Shown here: in pieces, positions 43,264-54,769 of the stretch
How the letters are laid out: each line of letters starts with the position of its first letter
Position numbering within the stretch: position 1 is the stretch's first letter
From: CAZMNY01 sp964567745
Lineage (GTDB): Bacteria > Planctomycetota > Planctomycetia > Pirellulales > Pirellulaceae
Assembly: GCA_964567745.1 (NCBI GenBank)
Contig: CAZMNY010000005.1
Span: 1 to 64,000 of the forward strand
Length of the DNA: 64,000 bases
Direction of reading: 5' to 3'
Notes under the pieces: generated by a model
Told to the model about the DNA's origin: nothing
Database searches by the model: none
The model's input: the letters and a program-made list of their open reading frames with translations, nothing else
Position numbers and translations under genes: made by a program

Positions 43264-43952
43264 GTTTGTCCCGAGTGCTTGAACCCGAAGTCATGGACAC
43301 CGAAGTGGAAGCTCGCGACTATGACGCGATGAATCATCAGGCCGTCAATCAACTTTTTGTAGACGACTTGCTGGCCTTCGGATGCCAGCGCAGTGAGTCG
43401 AGCGATGAAGACGAAGAACCGCTCGGAGTCGTTGATCTCGGCTGCGGCACAGCCCAACTTCCGATCATCCTCTGCCAAATGGCGCCGAACGTGTGCGTCA
43501 TGGCGGTCGATATGGCCGCCCATATGCTGGACCTCGCCCGCTACAACATCGAGGCGGCCGGGTTGATCGAGCGCATCCAGCTCGCCCAAATCGACGCCAA
43601 ACAGTGCGACCTCGACGACGAACTGTTTGACGCTGCCATTTCCAACAGCATCGTCCACCACATTCCCGATCCGAAGGCGGTGTTGACCGAAGCCGTCCGC
43701 ATCACGAAGCGAGGCGGCGTGCTCTATTTTCGTGATCTGATGCGACCCGAGTCCCAAGAGGAACTCGATGGACTCGTCCAGCAGTATGCGGGCGACGAGT
43801 CGGATCACGCGCGGAAAATGTTCCGCGACTCGCTTCACGCCGCGCTCTCCGTAGAAGAGATGCGAGCACTGGTTTCCGACTTAGGTTTTGCCGAAGACAC
43901 AGTCCAAGCCACCTCGGACCGACATTGGACCTGGGCTGCACGAAAGCCCTAG
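43260..43952 (+). CDS. Class I SAM-dependent methyltransferase
   Basis: The protein has 230 residues from the TTG at 43260, which overlaps the permease stop (TTGA) and has GGAG upstream; ATG 43293 is an alternative. SAM-binding motif I VVDLGCGTAQLPIILC, motif II MAVDMAAHMLDLARYN, and motif IV-like FDAAISNSIVHHIPDP are clear (Methyltransf_11/25 type). The C-terminus LSVEEMRALVSDLGFAEDTVQATSDRHWTWAARK is usual for such enzymes. Acceptor substrate unknown; the coupling to the permease may hint at a shared pathway. Confidence 0.88.
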   Translation: MSLSRVLEPEVMDTEVEARDYDAMNHQAVNQLFVDDLLAFGCQRSESSDEDEEPLGVVDLGCGTAQLPIILCQMAPNVCVMAVDMAAHMLDLARYNIEAAGLIERIQLAQIDAKQCDLDDELFDAAISNSIVHHIPDPKAVLTEAVRITKRGGVLYFRDLMRPESQEELDGLVQQYAGDESDHARKMFRDSLHAALSVEEMRALVSDLGFAEDTVQATSDRHWTWAARKP

Positions 43953-43958
43953 CTCCGC

Positions 43959-43998
43959 GTCGCCTCTGTGTCGCCAATGTCGCCTCTGTGTCGCCTTT
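43959..43998. repeat. 20-bp tandem duplication
   Basis: GTCGCCTCTGTGTCGCC appears twice with a 20-bp period just after the methyltransferase stop. Confidence 0.75.
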
Positions 43999-44101
43999 CG
44001 CTCCGCAAAAGTGGCGATCGAGCCAGTTTTCGGGCACCACAGTCTCTCGGCTTTATAAACAGGACGTCCGACGTGCAAGTCGTCCCGTCGCCTCGTCAAT
44101 A

Positions 44102-47100
44102 CTATTGCTTCGGCGGAGCTGCCTCGGAGACGGCGGCACCGTTCTTTTCGCTGAGCACGAGCATCGAGAACCGTTGGACCTGATTGAGATCGTCGGAGTT
44201 AAGCGAGGAGTAATCAAACCTCCCGCGAAGGTCGGTGTAGCCGTCCTTGTAGAACTTAACCAGTCCGTTATTCAGCCGCGCGTAAACCTTGACGTAGACG
44301 CCGGCCAGCGGCTTGTTCTTTTCACCCGTCGTAATCCTCAACTGCCCGTAGTCCTCATAGAACTTGCTCGAAAGCGAGTTCGAGTAATAGACTTGCGACT
44401 TGGACCGGCCGCCGCCAACAATCTCGACCAGAACGTTCTTGTTGTGCAGTTCTTTCGGCAATGGGATCACCTTCTTCCCCGTGTTGCCGTTGAGCTTGAT
44501 CGATTGCGAACGGTTCGGCCGAATGAACGAGAATTGGTCGCTGTACTGCTGCACAAACGGGTTGCGGCTGAACATAAGCTCGACATCCATCTCGTAGAAG
44601 TTCATGGTCACGGAACTTAAGTTCTCGTAGTTCATCTGAACCTCTCTCGACTCGACCTTAAACTCGAAAGTCGGTTGGGTGGCGGCCAGCCGCTCCTGCG
44701 TTTCTTCGCGGCTCTTTTGGTCAGCCACAGCCAAGTCGCCGCCCGCGATTTCGCGAAGTTGGTTCGCAGCTCGCTCAAACAGCTTACGCCAACGATCGAC
44801 CGGATACGATTCGTATCGCTTAACGGTTTCGCGCGCTGGATCGAGATCCGCGGTGTAGAAATTCAAGAACAGCGACGTGTAATCGTATTGCATCTTGGCT
44901 TCCACCTGCGCGCGGTTCGTGCGGTCGAAGTGCACGATCGCCTCGGCAACTCGCCCTTGCGCCAGCAAGTAGTAAACGACGCCGATCTGCTGGTTGTCGG
45001 TAAGCTCGCGCTGATAGCTGAGCACTTTGAGGAATGCTTGGTATTGAGCTCGCAGGCGAGCGTTGAGGATTTTGCGTTGGCCGCCCAACTGATGTGCTCG
45101 CGGATTGACTAGCGGCCGATATTCGAGGAATTGGAAGTCCAACCGCTCGACCGGGTCGATCGTCAACAACGGCGACTCGAGCATCACGCCGCACTGCTTC
45201 ACGAAGGAATTGGAATTTCGTAAGTACTCGCGAATGGCCGCGACTTTGTTGTGCTTAATTCCATACGACCACAAGGTGTGATTGTAGACGCCCAAATCGG
45301 TCAACAGATCCAAGGTCGAGTCGAAGAAGCCCTTGTCTTTCATGCGAAACGCAATGCGGTCGAGACTGGCTCGATGTGGGTTGTTGTTGTTGAGATACTT
45401 AAGAACATCGTCATTCGACCCGTACTGTGAAATGTACGCCCAAGAGGTGCGATCCACTTTGGTTGGCTCATTCACCACGTTCATGCGAAGCGGCTTCGTG
45501 AACGCCAGCAGTTCGGCATTTTTGGAGACGTGCACGGGGTAGTGGTCGAAGTCACCGGCAGCTGGGAAGTAGAAATAGTAGACCAGCGTTTCGGCATGGT
45601 AGGGCTTCAGTTCCATCGGCACGCTTTGTGTCCGTTGACCGCCGGAAACTGGCAGCGAACCAACGGGCGTCTGAAGTAGCAGATCGAGCTTCTGAGGCGT
45701 CGAGGTCGGGTTCGTCACAACAATCTGACAACCGTAGACCGTGTGAATCAGGAACTCGGCCGCGACAAACTTGTCGACTCGCTGGCCTTCAACCATGCGA
45801 TACTGATCGCCCTTGCGGAAGAAGTTCTGGCTTACCAAGATCGTCGTGTTCTCGTCGTGCGGCTCGACGCTCTTGAACTCCTGATGAAACACAATGATCG
45901 GAGCCTTTGAGCTGAGAACGGCCGTGCGGTCTTCCACGTCCGTCTTGACCTCGGCGTTTTCGAGCGGCAAGTCGAGCACAGACAGAGCGAACATCATCTC
46001 CGAGAATGACCCGGCTGCCTGCGTGAACGACGTCGAAAGAAACGGCTCGGCCGGATCGGCGGCGGCGTAGTCTCGCCAGAATTTGTTGATCTTGATCAGA
46101 TCGCTATTCTGTCGTTCGATTGGCAGATGATAGTAATTGTTTTCCGCCCATTCTTGAGTCTTGTCGAGCTTGACGTAGAGTCGTCGCGAGCGACCACGGT
46201 TGCTTTGTTGTTCACGCAGTTCGCTCTTGAGACTGCTGAGACTGCGGCGGAATCTGCTGTCCTTCGCTTTCTCCTCAACCTCCAATAGCTGCTCGTTGGC
46301 CATGATGCCGAGCGGTTCGTTGCCCGATTTGTCTTCGCTAAATTTCTTGTTGGCGCGTCCGAGCGATTCGCCTGCGGCGATGCCGCGACCTCCCATCGAT
46401 CCTCCTCCTCGCTGACCTGGCTTACCATTCGCAGATTCTCCGCCGAAGCCATGGCGGAAGCTAAACGCCAGTCCGTCATCATCGGCGTCCATCGCATTGG
46501 CCATGATGGCCGACTTGTAGAGCTCGGCCAATCGCGCCGTTGCCGGGGGCAGAATGTCGTAAAGGTCCGCAGCTCTTCTGGCGCCTTTCTTTCTGGCGTT
46601 TGCATTTCCTTGCACCAACAGGACTCGTTCGACTGTATTGAGCCGAGCGTAAGCCCAGGGCCGTTCGAAGTGGCTGAGATCGTGGCCCAACAGCCAATGA
46701 TCCATAAACGTCTTGTGATGCTTGTTCGCCAAGTGGCCGCGAATCACGTCACGGAAGAACTGAGGATCCTTCTTGAACAAAAAGAAATTGAGTTCGTGGC
46801 AAGCGTACTCGGAATAGAGCTCTCGCTTGCGTTGCTCGTCGAAGGTCGCCCACTGTCGAATGAATCCGAATGTGCGGAAGTTGGCGTCCGGATTCAAGGT
46901 TGTCAGCAGCGCATAAACCGCGTTCAACCCGCTGTAAGATTCGAATCGCGATGAAGCGAAATCGTCTATCGCCAGCTTGTCGCCAGGTTTGACCACGCTT
47001 GTTTGTTTCTGCTGCACAAAGTGACTTTCGGGATTGAGACCCGTCAGCAGTCGCAGGTCGGCGAAGTTGGACTCCCATTTCGGCAAAGCGACTGAGCGTC

Positions 47101-50100
47101 GTGCGGTCGCCGTGTCGTCAACGGCGACGACGGTCAAGTACTGGCGTCCTCGGAGCGAATCCGCTTTGATGCGAATTCGGCCCTTTTGGTCCGGCTTGGC
47201 GTTCAGCAAGATCGGCGAACTCACGCCCAGATAGTCGAGGTTGGCGTAGGCGACATTGCCCGCGGATTTTCGTTTCCCGCCACTCGCCTGCCGCGATTCG
47301 GATGAAGGCGCGTCGGCGCTCGGAGCGAATGCACCTGGTCGTTCGACGACTTCCGATTCGGCGTCCGTCTTTCGCAGGGCCCACGGATGCAAAAGCAAAC
47401 CAGGTTGCTCGAGCAGGTTGCCGGGGTACTTGGTGGCGTATTGGCGATCGATGATGTAACGATTTTCGTCGCCCAATTGTCGGCCAGCTGCGTAGAGTGA
47501 GAGCCGAGGTCCTTCGAACCACGAACCCTCTTCCAAGTCGCGAACAGCTGCAAAGCTCTGAAACGCGTCGTACTCGGGCAAGTAACGCGTGGCCAACACA
47601 TGGACTCGCGACTCGCTATTGGCGTTGTTAAGGCTGATCGTGATCGTCTCTTCGTCGAATTCGATATCGCGAATCTGCACGGCGTCTCGTCCGCGTCGCT
47701 CGGCGATCCGATGTTGGGCGAGCACGAATCCATTCTGCACGCTTCCGGGAACGACATTAATCGCAACTCGAGCGCCAGAGTCTTTCAGCATCAGTTGGTA
47801 GCGACCTGTAGGCAGGCCGCGAATTTTCAGCAGCCCGTTGTCGACGGCAACAGCCGCAAAGTGATCCTTCGCGAACGCTCCGCCTCGAGTTTCGAGCAAA
47901 GAAATCTCTTCGCGACGAGCCTCGTTTGAATCGCCCATGTAGGGAACGACAATCTCTTCGCCAACGGTCGAGTAGACCATGTTTCGGTAAGTGTAATCGT
48001 CTCGCGGCATTGCCCAACTCTTGGCGTGTCCGCCAGTGGGCGTCGCGCTAATTCGAGCGATCTCGCCGAGCGGCCCCAAGGCAATTCTTCCGTCCTCGTT
48101 CGTTTGCAGAGAAACCGTCCAGGACTGCTTGAAGTCGCGATGCTTGACCTGCACTGTAACCGGACGCTTCGGTTTCTGCTCGCCCGTCTTTCCGACCAAT
48201 TCCAAGTAGTACTGACCGCCCAACTTGGCCAAGTGGATATCGTCGACTCGATCGGTCGCGTCGATACCATTGAGGTCGAATTTGCGGCTCGCGGAAAGGT
48301 TGATCTTTTTGTTTTGCGACACCGATTGCACTCGAGCCCGAAGCGTTACCGATATCGATCGCAAACGAGCGGGAACCTGAATTTCATAGGTCGATTCCTC
48401 GAGCTCTTTGAGCTCAAAGTCTTTGACTTCCTTGGTGGTGTTCGTGCCGTCTCGATTTGTCGAGGCAATCTGCATCACGACATCTTCAAGATGCCCGAGC
48501 AATGCGGCGTTTCCGTTGATGCGAAGCGATGGGCGAACAACGATTTTCGCTTTGCGGCCCGCGAGCAGCGATTCTCGATCGATATGGATGCCAGCTTGCA
48601 GCTGATACGATTCGCTTTGATGATTGAATGAATCGAGCCAATGGAAGTCGCCGTCGCTGAGCACGATCGTCTGGCGGCCCGGTTTGGTGCTGAAGGGCAC
48701 GTTGATTTGGCCGTCTTTTTCAGCCGAATACGTTCGGCCTGCCATCCAGAGCGACGCCTTCTTAACTCGGTTGTTGGAGCCGTCCAAGACCGTGAATTGG
48801 TGGCCAGCCGCCGAGGTGCTAACCAGCTTTCGCAATCGGCCCTTTCGAATCAACGCGCGGCTGTTTGTCCCATTGCCAATAAAGTCGACAACGTAGACGC
48901 CCCGTTTGTCGATCATCGGCAGTTCGAATCGCCGCTTCACTCGCCGAACCGGCGGCTCCGAATAGGCGTGAGGTGTTTCGTGATTGGCGACTAGGCCGTT
49001 AAGCTCGATGTCGACGCCCACTTCGCGACCGCGGCTGCGGTAGTAATTTTGCGTGTTGATCTCAAATACTTTGACGATCAAGTTCTCAACGTTCTTGACG
49101 TAGACATCGAGTTGAACTTTCTCATCGGCGGCGAATTCGTTCTTGTTTGTCAGGGCAAAATCCAAATCGACGCGGTCGCGCAACGCATGAAATTTCCCGG
49201 GAGGAAGGAGCGAAAACCATCGTTCCGCGTCGCCTAATCCGTTGACCAACTTGGCCTCCGCGAAATGCTCTTTCACGTAGGTGTCATTGAGGTATGGCAG
49301 GTAGGCCGTGAAGGATGCTTCATCGACAAAATAGTGATGCAGGTAACTGCGAACCAATTGTTCGTCGTCTCCGACGGGCCGCATCAACGTCACGCTCTGA
49401 AAGTTCTGGCTGAGGTTGGCCGCCACTCGCTGGTGCTCGGGCCGTTGCAGGTACTTCGGGTTGACGTAGCGAACACCTCGCGGAAGCTTCAAATACGTCA
49501 TGAAGCGGTCTTTGTCATAGACTCCCTTGACGCGATCAAAGTCGAGGCGGTGATAGAGGACGTGCGCCTTGAGCGAGTTGTGGACTGAGGAGAGCGATTC
49601 GACAAACGACGAAAGCTGTTCCAGGTAGGCCTTCTTCTGCGTGTCGTCGTATTGCCAACCGTCGGCGTCCGCCGGTTGCAGCCGAGTCAGGTAGGCGTTC
49701 ACGAACCGCCCGTTGTTCCGCAGTTCCGGCATGAGTCGCAAGAGCGAGTCGAGTTGCGAGCGAAGCAGACGGCCGTGAATGGGCAGCGAACCGAATCCGC
49801 CACTGCCAGGAGATTGAAGATCGCCTGCGATCGTTTCGACCAAACCATCCACGTCCGGTCGTTGCATTCGCTGCAGCAAGTTGCGTCTCTGCGCCGCAGT
49901 CAGTTTGCGCTGGCTCATCCACTCCAATGCGCGATCCTCGAATCCGCCGAGGTCGCCGCGATTCGCCGTAGCTCGTTTGACGAAAGCCTCGCGACCAATC
50001 AGCTCGTTGTTGAGCGCTGTGGGTAAGCGTGGATCCGCGCCCAAAATGTCGCGTTGGTGATTGAAGTTCAGATTCAGTCGCGAGCGAAGGAACTCGAGCG

Positions 50101-50419
50101 ACTTTTGCGGGTTCCGATCGTACGTCAGCAGCGCCAGCCGAGTTTGCATTTCCGTGATCTGAGCCGAGCTGCGATAACGCTTGACCCATTCGACAAGCAG
50201 CGCGTCAGCCTGGTCGAACTGCTGTGTGTTGAGATAGTGTAGGCAATGAAAATAGTAGTATTCCCGCGAGCCGGGAATCAGTGTCTTGAGGACCTCCTCG
50301 CGGTTCTCCGCAAGTGCGAACTCTTCGATGAACCCGACCTCCTGGGCCGCAGCCGTGCTGACGGTAAGGCCGACGAACAGAGCGAAAATGCCGAGCGATT
50401 TGATGGCAGGAGACTTCAT
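44102..50419 (-). CDS. Giant secreted macroglobulin-like protein (2105 residues)
   Basis: Signal peptide MKSPAIKSLGIFALFVGLTVSTAAAQ, with AGGA eight nt before the ATG. About 1-425 is helical repeat-like (YFHCLHYLNTQQFDQADALLVEWVKRY). From about 426, KNEFAADEKVQLDVYVKNVENLIVKVFEI, GVYVVDFIGNGTNSRALIRKGRLR and the following beta-rich blocks resemble alpha-2-macroglobulin MG domains. A Gly-rich linker lies near 1340, with helical segments (SSLKSELREQQSNRGRSRR) after it. Near 1918-2080 the sequence VQMNYENLSSVTMNFYEMDVELMF and NKNVLVEIVGGGRSKSQVYYSNSL repeats the MG-like module. No thioester CGEQ motif is present. The gene is transcribed in line with the exporter genes upstream, 265 bp away. Confidence 0.85.
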   Translation of the reverse strand: MKSPAIKSLGIFALFVGLTVSTAAAQEVGFIEEFALAENREEVLKTLIPGSREYYYFHCLHYLNTQQFDQADALLVEWVKRYRSSAQITEMQTRLALLTYDRNPQKSLEFLRSRLNLNFNHQRDILGADPRLPTALNNELIGREAFVKRATANRGDLGGFEDRALEWMSQRKLTAAQRRNLLQRMQRPDVDGLVETIAGDLQSPGSGGFGSLPIHGRLLRSQLDSLLRLMPELRNNGRFVNAYLTRLQPADADGWQYDDTQKKAYLEQLSSFVESLSSVHNSLKAHVLYHRLDFDRVKGVYDKDRFMTYLKLPRGVRYVNPKYLQRPEHQRVAANLSQNFQSVTLMRPVGDDEQLVRSYLHHYFVDEASFTAYLPYLNDTYVKEHFAEAKLVNGLGDAERWFSLLPPGKFHALRDRVDLDFALTNKNEFAADEKVQLDVYVKNVENLIVKVFEINTQNYYRSRGREVGVDIELNGLVANHETPHAYSEPPVRRVKRRFELPMIDKRGVYVVDFIGNGTNSRALIRKGRLRKLVSTSAAGHQFTVLDGSNNRVKKASLWMAGRTYSAEKDGQINVPFSTKPGRQTIVLSDGDFHWLDSFNHQSESYQLQAGIHIDRESLLAGRKAKIVVRPSLRINGNAALLGHLEDVVMQIASTNRDGTNTTKEVKDFELKELEESTYEIQVPARLRSISVTLRARVQSVSQNKKINLSASRKFDLNGIDATDRVDDIHLAKLGGQYYLELVGKTGEQKPKRPVTVQVKHRDFKQSWTVSLQTNEDGRIALGPLGEIARISATPTGGHAKSWAMPRDDYTYRNMVYSTVGEEIVVPYMGDSNEARREEISLLETRGGAFAKDHFAAVAVDNGLLKIRGLPTGRYQLMLKDSGARVAINVVPGSVQNGFVLAQHRIAERRGRDAVQIRDIEFDEETITISLNNANSESRVHVLATRYLPEYDAFQSFAAVRDLEEGSWFEGPRLSLYAAGRQLGDENRYIIDRQYATKYPGNLLEQPGLLLHPWALRKTDAESEVVERPGAFAPSADAPSSESRQASGGKRKSAGNVAYANLDYLGVSSPILLNAKPDQKGRIRIKADSLRGRQYLTVVAVDDTATARRSVALPKWESNFADLRLLTGLNPESHFVQQKQTSVVKPGDKLAIDDFASSRFESYSGLNAVYALLTTLNPDANFRTFGFIRQWATFDEQRKRELYSEYACHELNFFLFKKDPQFFRDVIRGHLANKHHKTFMDHWLLGHDLSHFERPWAYARLNTVERVLLVQGNANARKKGARRAADLYDILPPATARLAELYKSAIMANAMDADDDGLAFSFRHGFGGESANGKPGQRGGGSMGGRGIAAGESLGRANKKFSEDKSGNEPLGIMANEQLLEVEEKAKDSRFRRSLSSLKSELREQQSNRGRSRRLYVKLDKTQEWAENNYYHLPIERQNSDLIKINKFWRDYAAADPAEPFLSTSFTQAAGSFSEMMFALSVLDLPLENAEVKTDVEDRTAVLSSKAPIIVFHQEFKSVEPHDENTTILVSQNFFRKGDQYRMVEGQRVDKFVAAEFLIHTVYGCQIVVTNPTSTPQKLDLLLQTPVGSLPVSGGQRTQSVPMELKPYHAETLVYYFYFPAAGDFDHYPVHVSKNAELLAFTKPLRMNVVNEPTKVDRTSWAYISQYGSNDDVLKYLNNNNPHRASLDRIAFRMKDKGFFDSTLDLLTDLGVYNHTLWSYGIKHNKVAAIREYLRNSNSFVKQCGVMLESPLLTIDPVERLDFQFLEYRPLVNPRAHQLGGQRKILNARLRAQYQAFLKVLSYQRELTDNQQIGVVYYLLAQGRVAEAIVHFDRTNRAQVEAKMQYDYTSLFLNFYTADLDPARETVKRYESYPVDRWRKLFERAANQLREIAGGDLAVADQKSREETQERLAATQPTFEFKVESREVQMNYENLSSVTMNFYEMDVELMFSRNPFVQQYSDQFSFIRPNRSQSIKLNGNTGKKVIPLPKELHNKNVLVEIVGGGRSKSQVYYSNSLSSKFYEDYGQLRITTGEKNKPLAGVYVKVYARLNNGLVKFYKDGYTDLRGRFDYSSLNSDDLNQVQRFSMLVLSEKNGAAVSEAAPPKQ

Positions 50420-50684
50420 CGGAGGTTCCTAGACGGGAGCTGATCGGTGCGTAAAATCCAGAAAAACGAGGCGCAATGACGCCAGGGCTATGAGAATTGT
50501 AGCTCGCTGGCGCTGCAACACATTGTTTAGACGACGCAACCAGCCGCATGGTTTCGGCCAAGCAGCAAGAATGTCAGCCGGCAGAAGAGGCGGACTTGGG
50601 CGTCGAGCACTGGCAAAGCGAGTGGCACACAAACGGCAAGCCGGTGGCGAAAATAGGGCAAGCCAATGGCCCCAAATGATTCGC

Positions 50685-52034
50685 CTATTCGTGGCGAAGC
50701 GCTTCGATCGGATCCATGTCGGCGGCGCGGTAGGCGGGATACATGCCCGCGAGAACTCCGACGACCACTGAGATGCCGAATGCGAGCGGGATACTCTCGG
50801 GGACGATGACCGGAGTCATGGATTTGACCGCTTCGGGCAAGCCTTCGATCATCTTCGGAGAATAGGCGACGACCGCATTGCGGAACTGATTGACGACGAA
50901 AGGACAAACGCAGCCGCCGAGGATTCCGGTCAATCCGCCCATGATCGCGAGCAGGACGGTCTCGGCCAGGAATTGGCCGACAATGTCGCTTCGCTGCGCA
51001 CCGATGGCTCGGCGAATTCCGATCTCTCGAGTCCGTTCGGTAACTGTCGCCAACATGATGTTCATGATGCCGATGCCGCCCACGACCAATGAGATCGCCG
51101 CGATCAGTCCCATGAACATCATGAACATCAGCCGAGTGTTTTCGGCCTGTTCAAGCAGCTCAAGAGGCACAACGGTGGCGACGTCTTTCATCTTGTCGTG
51201 GTGAGTCAGCGATGCTTCGACCAGCGCCGCTGTCTCTTTGACTTGGTCTTTGAGCGTCCGCTCGGGATTCTCGTGCACCTTCAGAGTTATCTGATTGAGC
51301 TCCAGCACCTCGCCCTGAAACGAGCCGTTGCCTCGCGTTACAACCGTGTCTCCAATCCGTTGCCGCATGGTTGAAATCGGAATGTAGATGTCGTTGGCGA
51401 AGTCTTGAGAATCGAGTGAACCGCCGATGGCCGCTGTCGGATTCCGATGCTCCATGACGCCAATCACGCGGTAGAAATCTTGGTGCTCGGCAATGTAGAC
51501 GCGTTTGCCGATGGGATCTTCGAACGGAAACAGGCGGTCGGCCACACGTCCAGCAACGACACAGTACATCTTCTTGCTGACGATGTCTGGCGACTCCAGA
51601 AACCGACCACGATCCGGAATCAGTCGCATGAACTCGGCGTAGTCCGGATCACAGCCAACGAGCCGTCCGTCGACAACTCGGCCTGAAAAACGAAACTGCC
51701 GGCGGATCTCGCGAATGGGAAGCGCTGTCTTGATGGTCGAAATCGTGTCGGTGAGCAGTGCATAATCGGCTCGAGTCAAACCGTAGGGTGTCGGACCGTT
51801 GGCGCCAGCGGTGACTTCCGGCGGCGGCTTTACCGAACGAATGATAATCGTGTCGGCACCCAAGTCTTCGATCTGTCGCCGAGCTTCAATGCTGATTCCC
51901 TCGCCGATGGCCAACAGCCAAATCACGCTCGAGACCCCAATGAAGATTCCCAGCACAGTCAGCAGGGAGCGCATGGGGTGCAGCATCAGGCTCTTTGTGC
52001 CCAACAGCCACGTGTGAATACGAAACAGAATCAT
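50685..52034 (-). CDS. MacB-type ABC transporter permease
   Basis: The protein has 449 residues from the ATG at 52034 (GTG at 52049 is weaker, its AGGA being too close). The N-terminus MRSLLTVLGIFIGVSSVIWLLAIGEGIS is the first helix of MacB/FtsX-like permeases. A large periplasmic domain (about 60-290) precedes three helices including ISLVVGGIGIMNIMLATVTERTREIGIRRAIGAQRSDI, and the end is YPAYRAADMDPIEALRHE. With the ATPase and HlyD-like adaptor upstream it forms a tripartite efflux or mechanotransmission system. Confidence 0.95.
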   Translation of the reverse strand: MILFRIHTWLLGTKSLMLHPMRSLLTVLGIFIGVSSVIWLLAIGEGISIEARRQIEDLGADTIIIRSVKPPPEVTAGANGPTPYGLTRADYALLTDTISTIKTALPIREIRRQFRFSGRVVDGRLVGCDPDYAEFMRLIPDRGRFLESPDIVSKKMYCVVAGRVADRLFPFEDPIGKRVYIAEHQDFYRVIGVMEHRNPTAAIGGSLDSQDFANDIYIPISTMRQRIGDTVVTRGNGSFQGEVLELNQITLKVHENPERTLKDQVKETAALVEASLTHHDKMKDVATVVPLELLEQAENTRLMFMMFMGLIAAISLVVGGIGIMNIMLATVTERTREIGIRRAIGAQRSDIVGQFLAETVLLAIMGGLTGILGGCVCPFVVNQFRNAVVAYSPKMIEGLPEAVKSMTPVIVPESIPLAFGISVVVGVLAGMYPAYRAADMDPIEALRHE

Positions 52035-52172
52035 CAAGGCTCGGGGCACTCCTGCAAGGGCGGAATCTTTAGGCGTTCCGCAATCGTTATCTTCTCTGGG
52101 TGGGGCAAGCTAGTTTGTCAGCGCCTTGCCTGCGGCGACGGGTTAAACGAATTCTGCCTTGCTGGCAACGGG

Positions 52173-52867
<695 letters not shown>

Positions 52868-52871
<4 letters not shown>

Positions 52872-54769
52872 TCACCAGCTCCTGTGGAACGAGCGCCTCC
52901 GCGCTTCTGGCTTCCTTCGGCTGGTGCGCCAACAGGAGCAAACTCCGTCTTCGATTCTGTGTCCGTTACGTCATTAGCAGCGCCCGTCGTATCGGTTGCC
53001 GCCTTATCATCAACTGCCTTTTCCGTTGAAGTCTCTTGAGTCGCCGGCTCTGGCGTTGCTGTCTTATCCGCAGCCGTCTTGTCCACAGCAGGTTGAACGG
53101 CATCGGTCGATGCATTGCCTTTGGGGGCGCGACCACTCGGTGCGCCGCCGCCCGGCCGGCCTTTGCCTCCGGGACCGCCTGGCCGACCCTGGCCGGAACT
53201 GCCTGGCCGACCCTGGCCGCCTGCTCCTGGCCGACCGCCGCCGGAACCAGGACCATGTTGTCCACCGCCCTGACCGCGCTTGGCCGCGCCCGGGCTTCCG
53301 CCTTTACCCATCGGACGACCGCCACGTCTGCGAACCGGCTTGGCATCTTCAGGCTCGGGCAGGTCAGGAAGGTCCAGCAAATCGTCATATCGCTTTGGAT
53401 TCATGACGACGACGTCGTTGGCGTCGACTCCTTCTTCGATCACGACCATCTTGTCGTCTGTCGGACCGATTTTCACTTCGACGGTTTGCGTTTTGTCGCC
53501 TTTGAGCGTCATGCAGAAATAGTGGCCGCGATAATTGATCAAAGCTTGCACAGGGATCTGCAACGTGTCATCAAGCTCTTGGACGAAGATCTGAACCTCG
53601 GCCGTCATTCCCGTTCGGATGTTTCCCGGCGGCTCGATGATTTCGATGATCGTCGCGTATTCTTTAACCGAGGAAAACCAGTTGCCCGGTTCGGCGTACT
53701 TGTTCACCTTGCGAACGACGCCATCGAGCACGTCATCTTCAAAGGCGCCCATCTGGACTTTGACCGGCATGCCTTCGGTAACGAGCGAAATCTTCGACTC
53801 GTTGATCTTGGCTTTGACTTGCATGTTCGCAGGGTCGGGCAATCGGATGATCTCTTGCCGTTCGCGAACGAACGCGCCGGGCTCCACCACAAACTCGGCC
53901 GAGCCGCCTCGACTACTAAACCGATTGGCGTGCACGACTTGGCCGTCTTCCGGAGCGTAGATAATGCACAGCTCAAGCTGCTCTTCGATCTCGGTTAGTT
54001 TGTCGAGTTCCTCTTGGTGACTCTTGATCTCCGCTTCATTCTTAGCTTTCGCCGTTTCAATGTCGGAATCGAAGCCGATCAGCTCTTTACGCTTGGTGAT
54101 GTTCCGCAGCGTTGTCAGGTTGTTCTCTTGCAAGTCCAAAGAGACTTTGGCCGCTTCCACCCTAAACTGGTCGGCGCGGAGCTCGCGTTGATTCACAAAA
54201 CCTTGAGCCGCTTGCTCGGCGCTAAATTTCGCGGTCTCTTCGGCCAGGGCCAGCTTCTCTTTTAGTTCAAGGATATCCTTGAGGATTGTCTTTTCCTGTT
54301 TGATAAACTCGCCTTGTAGATACTCCTCTTTCCCTACAATCGCTTGCTCCAAGGAGCTTGCAGCAGAAATTTTTAGGGCATGGCTGCTGTTGACCACGAT
54401 CCGTTGTTGTTTGATCTCCTGCTCCAAAGCAGAAGAGTCCAATTCGACGAGCTTCTCGCCTTTCTTGACCCAGGTGCCTTCGTCGACAACCCAGAGGATC
54501 GCAGTGCCTTCGCGATTTCGCGATTTCACGTTGCAGATCACTTCAACGTTTTGCGAACTCTCGATTTCGCCCTGCTCCAGCACAACGTGTTGAAACGGCG
54601 ACCGGTCGACTTGGTGGGTAATCAGTTTTGCCGTCGCATCTGCCGGTTCAAACTGAAAATAGAGCGCCACCGCGCCCGCCGCGGCAACGACGAATACCGC
54701 GATCACCACAAAGACAGCGAACGAACCACGCCGGTTGGCGCGCCGAGGGAGGGAGGTCATGGCATGCAC
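52868..54769 (-). CDS. HlyD/MacA-type periplasmic adaptor with Gly-Pro-rich tail
   Basis: The protein has 633 residues (MacA-type relatives are usually under 450). One N-terminal membrane helix (FAVFVVIAVFVVAAAGAVALYFQF). The barrel-sandwich hybrid reads VVDEGTWVKKGEKLVELD, then a long coiled coil (about 120-250) with KEELIGF, then VYAPEDGQVVHANRF-like return and beta-barrel. The last ~140 residues are a tail rich in GRPG/GGRP collagen-like repeats followed by Ala/Thr/Asp/Lys-rich sequence. The adaptor should connect the inner-membrane ABC permease with TolC; the tail function is unknown. ATG 54760 is an alternative start. Confidence 0.92.

Noticed and set aside
43925..44620. 231-residue plus-strand frame
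   Set aside because: It overlaps the end of the methyltransferase and is antisense to the giant protein.
53036..53998. 320-residue plus-strand frame
   Set aside because: It is antisense to the HlyD-like gene and exists because of its Gly/Pro-rich codons.
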